This document shows positions 54,294 through 64,000 of a DNA stretch of 64,000 bases, piece by piece. The stretch spans positions 30,665,278 through 30,729,277 of the forward strand of contig OY987302.1 of the NCBI GenBank assembly GCA_963920635.1, given 5' to 3'. Numbering within the stretch: the first letter of the stretch is position 1; each line of letters opens with the position of its first letter. The DNA comes from Pseudeuparius sepicola (Eukaryota > Arthropoda > Insecta > Coleoptera > Anthribidae). The notes beneath the pieces were generated by a model. The model saw only the letters and a list, made by a program, of their open reading frames with translations, did no database searches and was not told the origin of the DNA. The translations under genes were made by a program, and so were the position numbers.

Positions 54294-54868
54294 TATTTTG
54301 TGAAAAAATTTGCACAAGTTCGGTAACTCGCAATGAATTTGTGATGTTTTCTCTTTTTATCCCTTAAAAAATAATAACAATTGTAAATGTAAAGCTTGCG
54401 TAGATCACAGAAGTCACTCATCGAAGAGCAGCTGACCACGTGCCATTGCTGCACTTTCAATAGTTCTGTACTCACAAAATATCAAAGAACCTAGCCAAGA
54501 ACTGAGCCGAGATCAAGGCTTGACAATCCAAGCCGAGAGAGAACTCTCCTCCTTGTGTAGTTGGTTACCATGATCCCACATCAGCCCAATCGGAAAATGG
54601 CCCAAATGGCCGAAAGTCTTTTCCTGTTCTAGCGCCCTTCAGTAGATCTGTGGGACTTATTTATCAATGGTCACAGGAGAAATTTTAGTCTAAAGGGCTC
54701 CTGCCTACAAAAACAAAATGAGAATGGTTCAAGATATGGACAGGGGCATGTGCAGAGCACATTTCAGATACTACCTAGAATACTCTCAGCTTCAAGAAAT
54801 GCATGAAATCACATTCTAACCTTTTACTAACTTGTAGACTCCATAAATCATAAATATAGACAAGTATA
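54294..54868. other. Non-coding gap between two TIR elements
   Basis: No supportable ORF. Moderate GC with no repeat structure recognised. Confidence 0.4.
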
Positions 54869-56076
54869 CAGGGTGATTCAGTTCCGGTGCTCAACATGGG
54901 GATCTCGGAAACCGTAACAGATACGAAGTCGGTCAAATGGAGGCAAACTTGCGCCTTTGGGCGCCTAACAATATGCCGTTGAGAAAGTTAAAATATTTTC
55001 ATGGGTTGCTGAGATATTAACAAAAACCGAATTTTTGAAATTTAGATTTTATTTTTTTCTGGCGCCATTTGTGATAATATTGACAAATAAATTTACTTTT
55101 TCATTGCAACTTTTTCTGGACTACGTCATAGTATTTTTAGATTTTCGGGGTGACGTTTCGTTTTTGAGATAGAGGGATCATCTTCATTTTTTTAAATACG
55201 GACCTGGATTTTTTATTGCATATTTCGAAATGAATCGTTGTCCTGAGTATAACGATGTATGACACATACATATTTTTTCTCGTTTTAGCTGCTATAATGC
55301 ACATTTACTAAGAAAAAAATTAATACGGTCCTGGACTATGCATTCTTTCTCTTTTTTCAAAGCTTAGAACAGGTGATCATTATTTTAATACCTACTGTTA
55401 ATGATACTCCATGTTTGTCATATTTAGAATTTTTTTATACTTTAGGTAAATAACCACAATAATAATTATTACTAACAATAGTGAGATACATTTTACCTAA
55501 AGTATAAAAAAGAATTTCAAAATATGACAAACAGAGTTTAATTAATCCAGTAGGTATAAAAAATTATCACGTTATAATTGGAATAGTTTTGAAAAAAAAT
55601 GCATAGTCCAGGACCATATTAATTTTTTTCTTAGTAAATGTGCATTTTGGCGGCCAAAAATAGAAAAAAATATGTATGTGTCATACATCGTTGTACTCAG
55701 GACAACGATTTTTTTCGAAATATGGAATAAAAAATCCAGGTCCGTATTTAAAAAAATGAAGATGATCCCTCTATCTCAAAAACGAAACGTCGCCCCGAAA
55801 ATCTAAAAATACCACGAAGTAGTCCAGAAAATGTTGCAATGAAAAAGTATAATTTATTTTTCAATATTATCGCAAATGGCGCCAGAAAAAAATAAAATCT
55901 CATTTTCAAAAATTCGGTTCTTCTTAAATATCTCAGCAACACATGAACATATTTTAACTTTCTCAACGGCATATTGTTAGGCGCCCAAAGGCGCAAGTTT
56001 GCCTCCATTTGACCGACTTCGTATCTGTTACGGTTTCCGAGATCCCCATGTTGAGCACCGGAACTGAATCACCCTG
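54869..56076. mobile_element. Almost completely palindromic CAGGGTG-type element
   Basis: CAGGGTGATTCAGTTCCGG and its complement at the right end are flanked by TA (54867-54868 and 56077-56078). Each arm is about 580 bp, with a loop of about 40 bp near 55478 (between CTTTAGGTAAA and TTTACCTAAAG). Blocks such as CCGTAACAGATACGAAGTCG, GGCGCCTAACAATATGCCG and TAGTCCAGGACC recur inverted. No ORF of significance. Confidence 0.9.
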
Positions 56077-56665
56077 TATATATTTGAGTATCTCTTTTTA
56101 AGTGCTTATACATAGTGCAATAAAATACAGTCCCATTTAAAAAAATGCAAGTTATATGGGACCAGATATGCAGATTCTGATAGTGCCATAACAAATTTCA
56201 CATAAGCCACATATTATAAAAGGGGAAGGTTCGAAAATATGAAAAAGGCTCAAGAGTAAAGTACCCTTATTTTTAATTTTAGAGAAATCATGTATTAAGA
56301 AAAGTTGTTTAGAATTGAAAGGTAAACCCAAAAATGCAGTTTAAAGTTCCATAAAAAATTTTGTTTGAACAGTAATTATGGCTTCTGCAAAATAGAAAGG
56401 ATAACTAACCTAAACGTAAACACATGTGTTTTTGCTGCTCCATAAAAAGTTGTTTTTCTGTGGAGGCTCTAGGAGTTTTTGGCCGGAAATTTGTCAGTGT
56501 TATTGTTGGTGCCTTTTAAATAATTACTGTTATTATTGCATTGTTTGCCTTAAGAATAGTTGATGTGGCAAATGATCCATTTATGGTAGATATATGTAGA
56601 AAAAACACAAAACAAGCCTAGGTCAAGGTGACAACTCAGATACCCACCAGCGGCACGAATCAAAC
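56077..56665. other. 5' flank of the PHD-type non-LTR element
   Basis: Probably includes the 5' UTR of the following element; no gene seen. Confidence 0.4.
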
Positions 56666-57496
56666 ATGACAGGCAAAAAGAAGATTTGCAAAAAATACAA
56701 GAAACAAATCAATAAAACCCAATACAAGATGCAATGTGCTGGAGATTGCGAAAAATGGTCCCATAAAGGGTGCACTGGACAGTTTCAGGCATTTGTTGAC
56801 CATAAAACCACTGGAAAGTGGACTTACATGGACTGCCACGACAATAATGAATCAGATGTTGATAGTAATCACAATGTAGAGTAGATAAGTCACCAAAGAA
56901 GGCATAGCAAATACTCGAGGTTGGACGCTTTTTCATCAACTAGCACAAGCAACAAGGAATTGTTGAATACAATGAAAGATTTATTCAAAGAATTAAAAGG
57001 TGCTATAAGCTTTAACAGCTCCATTATGGACGAACTCAAAACCTCCATCAAGGAGGTGGTGGACAAAAATAAGAAGTTGAGGAAAGAACAGATCCATTTA
57101 AAGAATCGAGTAGCCAAGTTGGAGGAATAAATTGTCCTGCTGCAGGAGAAAGCCAATAGGGATGAGATGCAGAAGAGGAAAAGCAACATTCTTATATCAG
57201 GACTGGCGGGTAATCGAAGTGTAAACAGTGATGTGCAGAAAGTGTTTAATCAATTAAGTCTAAACATTGCTGCCTCTGAGTATAATGTTTTGGTGTTGCC
57301 AAATAGGCAATCCAGCAATAGCTTAGTCTTAGTTACTTTTAATGATGTAAATGTGAAGAAAAAGGTTATAGAAGCAAGAAAGTCAATTATCGTAGATACT
57401 GACTCATGTAATATTACAGCAAATACTAATAGGAAAATTTTTATGAGCGAAGATTTGCCAGCTGATGTCAGGGCATTGTATAAAAATAGCAGATAA
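56666..57496 (+). pseudogene. ORF1 of a non-LTR retrotransposon (PHD-like finger, coiled coil)
   Basis: A PHD-like start (KMQCAGDCEKWSHKGC, then KWTYMDCHD) is stopped at 56882. Other frames continue with KELLNTMKDLFKELKGAISF and a coiled coil (KNKKLRKEQIHLKNRVAKLE). A TAA at about 57128 is followed in the same frame by LLQEKANRDEMQKRKSNILI and an RRM-like domain (VLVLPNRQSSNSLVLVTF; KIFMSEDLP) ending at 57496. Domain order matches ORF1p of CR1/Jockey-group elements. Two stops and a frame change mark decay. Confidence 0.75.
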
Positions 57497-57686
57497 TTAA
57501 AGAAAAGGGGTTATAAGTATGTATGGGTGAAGGATGGGTTTTTGCAAGGAAGTCTGATATTGTACCCATTATAAGGATACTATCTCTTGCCCAATTAGAA
57601 ACCTTAATGTAACTCTCAAAGTTCCTAAAACAAATGTTATTTGTCATTACATACAGTGTTTCTTTCATATTAATATAAGGTCAATA

Positions 57687-57844
57687 TTGTCTGCAATATC
57701 AGAAACTTGGCTTACAGGTGTTACATCAGATGTTGCAATACATATTAATGGTTATAAATTGATTAGCAAGGATGGTGGGGGTGGTAAGGGTTTAGTATTG
57801 TATGTTGTAACGAAGTTATCGGTTTTGGAATTTTCATTTTTACT
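57687..57844 (+). pseudogene. ORF2 endonuclease start of the same element
   Basis: SAISETWLTGVTSDVAIHIN, GYKLISKDGG and GKGLVLYVV are the first AP-endonuclease motifs (catalytic E in SETW). The frame is lost at about 57845, where foreign sequence begins. The domain resumes near 59110. Confidence 0.75.
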
Positions 57845-59060
57845 TTATACCGGCTTAATTCCTTCGCCGCACTATTTTTAGCGGCCGGCCACCGCCGGAA
57901 TTTTTATCAATGAGTTTTTTTTACATGGGGGACCGGCGTTCGATATTTTAATTGCATTTAATTAAACTGTGGTTTTAATTGTTTTCCGGCTTTCCGCCGC
58001 TTGTTAATAATTGTTTATTTTGCCAGAGGGATGAGGGATGCCTAAAGGGGGTAAAACTGATATAAAACTTAATTGTAACCTAGGAGTGCCATTCTTTTTT
58101 TTTGAAACTAGGTAATTAAGGCCTGCCCGACCCAGAGAGACCACTGTCAGAGACATGTCAGGGGTGCAACACCCCCTAACTGCCCGCCTAGCCTCCGACT
58201 GCCGTTTTCGAGACCAGAAAGGTGGGGATGACCTCCCGATCCGTCGCTACGGCCTCGACCAATGGGTGGCCGGCGCACTCGCTGCTAGATGGGGCCACTC
58301 AACCCAATAAAAGGGCTGCGGCTGCCACGGAGGCTCTCTTCCTTCCGACATAAGTCCTGGTGAGTATTTTTAGCTATGGACTGTTCCGCCCTAGCCTTAC
58401 CCCTCCTAGAACCTCCTCAAACCTGATGTTGGGAGAACGAGCTTTTCTTTGACCAACTTCTGTCTAAACAAACCCTAGTGTTAGGTATTCAAAGAATAAG
58501 ATAGGGTTAAGCGTTAGATTTTGTGGTAAAGTAATTTCGCAAGTTTGCTAGTTCTCAACCGATAGTTTTTGAGCTTGCTTTCCGCATGAGACACACCGTG
58601 TCTTAACCACTAAACCTGCTAACATAGTTCCACCACTAAAAGCTTACATACGTATTCTTTGCTTGCAGATTCGTGGACCACCCTGGGCCGGCTGTCTTAA
58701 TTTCTTTTTGTTAAACAATTACTAATTAGTTATTCGAAACTGTAAATAAATAAACCGTGTAAAATTTGTACTAAATATTTTACTTACACCCTATCCTCAA
58801 CACACCACTGGCTTCTGGAAATTACATTTTCTCTGACTGAAAGTTATCTGGGCATAGCGTAGCATACCGCTCTAAAAAACTGGCGCCTGAGCAACCACTT
58901 CGCCGGAGGTCAGATTTACTCTTTCCTAAATAAAAGAGTCTATAAGGAAGTCCACCGGAAAGTATTATAAAAAGGGAAAAACAGACGTATACACAAAACA
59001 ACCCTATAATGTGAAAAACATAATAAATTTTGAGTTTATAACTGATGTTATAAGTAATGA
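57845..59060. mobile_element. Insertion splitting the endonuclease domain
   Basis: About 1.2 kb, with GC-rich portions, lies between two halves of one endonuclease domain. It contains the LTR-like block at 58073-58802. Exact ends and duplications are not resolved by eye. Confidence 0.55.
58073..58802 (+). repeat. Possible solo LTR
   Basis: Begins TGTAACCTAGG and ends CCTCAACA. It has a CCAAT box (58259-58263) and an AATAAAAGG TATA-like element (58307-58315) followed by a plausible start region, then AATAAATAAA (58745-58754) near the 3' end. This is the U3-R-U5 layout of an LTR. No second copy is in the window, so this is a solo LTR at best. Confidence 0.4.
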
Positions 59061-59818
59061 GGCAGGACAAAAATGGGGATTTCTATTGATATACTAACAT
59101 TGCTAGCTCTTTTGGGGTAATCTATAGATGCCCAGGTTTCACTGAAATACATATTTTTTCAGAATTCGAGGAAAATATCAGCAAGGTTGTATTAAGTAGT
59201 GATATTCTAATCTGCACAGGATATTTTAATCTAAATTTACTAAACCAACATCAAACAATTCATTTCCATAATGTGTATTATATTGAAGGAATAGATAACA
59301 AGGTTTCATTGTTCAACAGTTATTTGATTGGATTGTTTTATTGTCACGCACCCTACAAGACTGTGAGATTTACTAAAAAGAGAGATCCTTCGCTGATTGG
59401 AAATATTAATTTCTTATGTCTATGATGGGTAAGGCTCTATTCAAGTATAAGAGGCTGAGAACTGTAGCTAGTTGGAACTATTATAAACAATTAAGAAATC
59501 ACAGGAGCATCGCAGTAGGCAATGAGCAGAATTGGAAATTGTTACGTAGCATAGACATTCATGGCCCAAAGGGTGCCAAAACTGTTCCTGCATATTTGAG
59601 TAATGCTGATGCAATTAACAACTATTTTGCTAATACTCCCCAGGCTGAACCCAATGCAGACACTCATGCATTTTATTGGAACAATAGAACAGATGGTGTG
59701 TTGGATTTCAGCTTCAGAATGGCCACATTGGAAGAGGTTAAAATAGCTCTACACAAGCAATGGGCTGTGATAAAATTAGTATCAGTATGCTGTTACAATG
59801 TTGTCCAACCGTTATACC
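59061..59818 (+). pseudogene. ORF2 endonuclease end and linker of the PHD-type element
   Basis: The plus strand gives IYRCPGFTEIHIFSEFEENI and ILICTGYFNLNLLN (the GDFN-type motif, with D changed). After several stops, ORF 59416-59865 reads FKYKRLRTVASWNYYKQLRN and NADAINNYFAN. A shifted frame near 59765 gives AMGCDKISISMLLQCCPTVI, the region just before RT motif 1. Homology ends at about 59815 where a TIR element begins. Confidence 0.75.
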
Positions 59819-62087
59819 CAATGGCGTCAGAACCTATAGACAGGTTTGTTTTGATAAACGCTTGACGCCCAGAACTAATCACAATCTAAGCGCTCCATTA
59901 AATTATTCCTAAAATGTCGCGAGATTGTCAGAAATTGTCCCTTTTTGTCGAGCCGTAGCGAACTTATTTCGACTTTGGGCTCGGAGGCTGGCGTTGTTAG
60001 ACCATACCCCGAGTCTTGAGGTGAAGTTCTGATGCTTCCGACGAACCCAAAAAAGAAAAAAACATGCGATATCTAAGTGTGATTCTGGAGGAACTATAAC
60101 CGGTGTTACACGTCAATGCGTAACGCGATGGTAAGAAGAATAAATCCAAATTACCTACCTCAATTCTTGGTTGGTGAGTATCGAGCGGCCGCCAGCTAAC
60201 AGTGGAGACGGGCGTGGGAAATAAAGGATTTTTTAAATAATATGCGCCACCTAGTTTGTGCGCTCTACACCTAACACAATTTCTTTTAAGTCCAAACTAG
60301 GAAAATCCTTCGTAGGTAAAAAAAACGTAATTCAAAAATATCAACAAGATTTACTCAAATGGCACTAAATATTCTCAGTTATAAACAATTGTTTCTAGTC
60401 ATAACTTTAAAGTTATGCCTTTCAGATTCACCAGCTATATTAATAATTAAAATGGTACGTGCTGTATAGTAAAACAAGCGTATAGTACCATAAACCCCCG
60501 AGCGTGTACACGTTCAGTTCACAAAAAAAACAATAGTCAGGCCATTGCAATAGATAATCACAACCCCGCAAGAGTTGACACGACATACGCAATAAAAAAA
60601 CAAGACCTACGCAATAATGAGCAAGACGAACGCAGTAATAACACAACGTACGCGATAATAAAAGGAAGGTAAGCTGTAGCAGCCTATGCTTTCAATTGTA
60701 CACGTAAATCAAATTAGTTTTACTAGTCCGGGTACGATAAATATAAAAAAGGTAAACATGCAAAACTTAGCTGCAAGTTGAGTCTCCAAAACTGCGATGT
60801 TTTTGGGCGAAGGTTCTTCAAACCCCTCTTAGAGCAGTCAAGGACAATGTGCGCCCCAAGAAGAAAATCGCCAGGTCTCCGCCGTTAGTGAATCATCAAG
60901 GCCATGCTCCAAACTCAAATCCAAAACAAGAAAAATTCGTAGACCGTGATTTAGAACTTATTGGCCGGAAAAAACCCTAAAATAGAAAACCTATTTTAGT
61001 TACACTCATAGGCTAAACCTATAAATTAATTTGAAAATAAAACCAAAATGGGGACTTGAAAATCAAAAATAAATCTTACCTCGAAATATGAGGGTTTTTA
61101 TCGACAAGTGTCCGTGCATTATCGTAAAATTCCGGCACCAAAACCGTTGGAGTAGGTGCTCTATAAAGAAAACACTGTGTAAAAGAAACAGCTTCAAGAA
61201 TAAAATATTCACAGTTGAACTTACCCAAAATGTAATCTCGGGATGGAATGAGATGTATTAAATAGTGGATCCCTATGTATCAGGTATTTACGGCTGGTTT
61301 CGGCAAATTATATATCCCGGAAAAGGCGGCTAGAAGTCCGTGAACCAACAAGCCAAGTTCCGGCACTTCTGGTACACACAGCAGGCGAAATACTCCCGGA
61401 AAACAAGCCGGACGAGTTACACAACACTCGGAATCAGTCCTACTGGCGTTTGGAAATATTTTTCCCAAAATTTATGCCGAACCACTGTAATATCAGAACT
61501 TGGAATCTCAACTGGCGACGTAGGACTCGAAAATCCCAAGTTCGCAAAAAACATCAGGGTATGTATAAAAACGATTTTATTCGATAGACTGGGTCCGAAG
61601 GACATCTGTGATTAATGGCAAGGAAACACAGCGAGGGTACTAAGCACAAAACACAAACACATAGTAGCCTCAGCCGCTGCTCAACAGGTGGCGATGCAGT
61701 TGCCTTAGGAAATGGCTACTTAGAGATTACATCAAAACACACTTAGGAAGCAGATAAAAATTAAGCAATTTGGAGGGATTTAAAACAGAAGAATATCAGG
61801 AAATACTCGTGAAACTCCAGGGGGATTACATGCGTAGATAAATAAGTATTGTTTTTAATAGGTATTTCCTAGTGACCCCAGTGAGTTCAACAAATATAGA
61901 ACTAAAGCCAAATTTGGTTGTAACACCTTGAATCACCGGGTGTATAGTTGGTTGATGGTTGACTTTCTGTCTTTGTTTGTAGTATGTTTTTATAGTATGG
62001 ATATATTTAATCTTGGAGTCAAAATAAAGGGCATTTTAACAATGGGGCACCACGTCTATAGGTTTTGACATCATTGGTTATACTTGT
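59806..62087. mobile_element. TIR element inserted before the RT domain
   Basis: Left end CAACCGTTATACCCAATGGC..CAGAACCTATAGAC and right end GTCTATAGGTTTTGACATCA..TTGGTTATACTTG form imperfect inverted repeats of about 35 bp. They separate two parts of one retrotransposon ORF. The 2.2-kb interior has no convincing transposase: frames of 60-90 codons only. It is probably a non-autonomous DNA transposon or a composite. Ends are approximate. Confidence 0.5.
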
Positions 62088-62099
62088 TGTAACACACCT

Positions 62100-62925
62100 G
62101 GTTCCGTCCTATTAGCATATTGTCAGCATTGTCAAAAGTTATGGAAAAAAATTCTGTGTAACCAACTGAAGGAATATATTCATACATGCAAGATATTGCT
62201 CAATACACAATCTGGATTCTGATCTGGTCATGGATGTGCTACTGCATTACTTAAAGTTCTTGATGATCTAAGAAAAGCCGGTGATAGTTATCTAACTGCT
62301 TAGTGCTACTGGACTACACTAAGGCTTTCGACAAAATAAACCACAATCTGCTATTGGGAATCTTGAAATATGGGTTCAATGATGATGGACTTGGTCGAAA
62401 ACAGAGAGTGCTTGTAAATGGTCTGTTGTCATCTGAAAAAGAAATATACTATGGTGTGCATCAAGGCTCAATTTTGGGCCCGGTTCTGTTTTGCATCTAT
62501 ACTCACAGCTATATGCATGCGTAAGAAAGTGTTCTGTACACTTTTATAATGATGACACTCAGCTGTGCCATTCATTCGCTCCTACTGATATAGCAGATGC
62601 CTATCATAATTTAAATGAAGACCTTGCAGCAATACATCAGGCCTCTAAGAATCATTGCCTAGAAATAAACTCTAACAAATCCCAAGTAATACTACTGGGC
62701 CCAACACAGAACAATATAGGATTGACTTAAATGTTGAAATAGATGGCATCTTCATAAAGTCTATCAGTACGGTAAAAAATCTGGGAGTATCACTGGATCA
62801 CACCTTGCATTTCTCTGAACATGTTAGCCTCTGTAAAAGGAAAGTATTTGCCAAGCTGAAGCTCATCTATATGCATAGAAAGGAGCTAAATAAACAATAT
62901 ATAACTCATGTCTGTTAGCACACGA
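62100..62925 (+). pseudogene. ORF2 reverse transcriptase of the PHD-type element
   Basis: Reads RPISILSALSKVMEKILCNQ, LLNTQSGF, a TGA, SGHGCATALLKVLDDLRKAG, a stop, VLLDYTKAFDKINHNLLLGI and YGVHQGSILGPVLFCIYT. A frame change follows, with catalytic FYNDDTQL (A to N in the YADD box), HCLEINSNKSQVILLG and STVKNLGVSLDHTLHFSEHV. It fades out at about 62925. Roughly 40 residues expected between the linker and RPIS are missing, so a deletion accompanied the neighbouring insertion. Confidence 0.85.
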
Positions 62926-64000
62926 TTATATATATTATAATATACTATTTTTATAAAAAAAGTATAATAATATACTATTTTTTATGCAAACCTTGTTTTA
63001 TTTCCAAATTCATAAACTAATTCTAATTTTTATGGCAAATACAAAAATCAAAAAAAGTAGTTTTTTCTATTTTTTACATTTTTTCTACACTTTAACTTAT
63101 GCCAACAATAAATCTAGTATTATTTTCTCTTAGTTTACTCAGAATATATTAATGAAAAAATCATTAGAGAAAAAAGTTTTATGAAAACTGAAGCTAAAAT
63201 TTTTAGAAAAATTGGGAAAACAACATACCTAACGTCTAATTCTTTTAATAGAAAATACCTTTAGAAAATTTATCTCCGAAGAAACCATTGGAGCCTATTT
63301 CAGGTTGTAATTTCGATGAAATTGATTTAGACAAGTTGAAAAATATATATTGTAATGGTACCTAAGTCTCTATAAAATAAGTAATACCAAGGAAACCATA
63401 TATTAAAAAATGCCTTTTATCAATAATTCTTAAGTATCTTTGGCACAAGATCATACCCATGTAAATAAAATTGTATACAGGGGGTCCTAATTATGCATTT
63501 TTCTCCAGCCGATGCCGGTGGGCAAGCCCATAGCGGCCCGAGCGGTCGAATCTAGTCAAGCCATACGTCTGCGACAAGAGCTAACGCGCCCGAGCTGCGC
63601 GAAGATATAAACGTAGGTTACGCATATGTTCGGCCTTTAATTATTATTATGGTGGGCGAGCCCAGCCGACCCAGCGGCGAGCGTCCCGAAACAGCGACCG
63701 AACGAGGCCGTCCGCGTCTGTTATTTAATTTACATATAGGTTAAATTAAGTCGTGAAAATTCAGACAAAATGAATCCATGTTGCATATCTTCAAAAATAA
63801 CAGGTAGTATTTTAAGCGCAGAAATGATCGAAAATAGAATAAGCAATAAAAAAAATTATAAGTGCACTTCAAACGAAAAATAATGCATAATGAATAATAA
63901 TGATAATAATAGTGGACATGTAGCGTCCTCACTATTTGAGTTGATGGGCAAAATATCAGGTTGAGGACAAAAACAACAATATCTGTTTTTTTTAGAAAGT
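62926..64000. other. Non-coding right edge
   Basis: AT-rich with TATATTATAATATACTATTTTT repeats at about 62930-62990. A lone TA-CAGGGGGTCC at about 63477-63490 resembles a CAGGGTG-type left terminus with no partner in the window, followed by a GC-rich block (63510-63720). No gene is supported. Confidence 0.45.

Noticed and set aside
1..64000. CRISPR arrays, bacterial operons, tRNA and rRNA genes
   Set aside because: No regularly spaced repeats with unique spacers, no cloverleaf or rRNA sequence was recognised, and the content is clearly that of a eukaryotic nuclear genome.

Overview
The window is AT-rich nuclear DNA from an animal, almost certainly an arthropod and most likely an insect. The signs are short phase-compatible introns, Penelope-like elements, several non-LTR retrotransposons, a Ty3/gypsy LTR element, many palindromic DNA transposons with TA target sites, and a Maverick/Polinton. 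I see no operons and no rRNA or tRNA gene. Only one stretch looks like an ordinary host gene: a minus-strand coding exon at 49732-50065 with canonical splice sites. Almost everything else is nested, decaying mobile DNA.

The centrepiece is a 17.0-kb Maverick/Polinton at 15489-32492. It has AG...CT terminal inverted repeats and a perfect 6-bp target-site duplication (ATTCAG, 15483-15488 and 32493-32498). It sits inside ORF2 of a minus-strand non-LTR retrotransposon whose 5' part is at 32499-34704 and 3' part at 13571-15482. Conceptual removal of the insert plus one ATTCAG leaves that ORF in frame. Polinton plus-strand genes are an unknown ORF, a multi-exon protein-primed-type PolB with an N-terminal zinc finger, a BIR (IAP-like) gene, a small membrane protein, an unknown ORF, the packaging ATPase, a virion-type ORF, a small ORF and the retroviral-type integrase with a chromodomain. 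Minus-strand genes are a phospholipase A2-like/core protein, the C-terminal part of a capsid-type protein, a tiny coiled-coil ORF whose stop overlaps the next start, an uncharacterised gene and two small ORFs near the right end. PolB and at least three other genes carry stops, frameshifts or deletions, and a 5'-truncated retrotransposon interrupts PolB, so this copy cannot be autonomous.

Left flank (1-13.5 kb): a minus-strand Penelope-like element with RT and GIY-YIG endonuclease (671-3089), an RT scrap, a palindromic repeat with a second partial copy, a nested pair of foldback elements (about 8.14-11.13 kb), a small hairpin MITE and a THAP-domain relic.

Right flank (34.7-64 kb): a truncated DNA transposon (35025-36188), then an I/R1/LOA-type non-LTR element with RNase H (36.2-41.66 kb) interrupted by a MITE that is itself interrupted. 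A second Penelope-like element follows, interrupted by an internally deleted minus-strand LTR retrotransposon (42279-47593). After that come a gypsy RT scrap, the host exon, a 3.6-kb TIR element with a large central palindrome (50655-54293), a nearly complete palindrome (54869-56076), and a PHD-finger non-LTR element (56.6-62.9 kb) split by two insertions.

A recurring theme is a family of elements that start CAGGGTG, end CACCCTG, are flanked by TA, and share a subterminal motif close to GTCGGTCAAAT. They have inserted into most of the older elements here.
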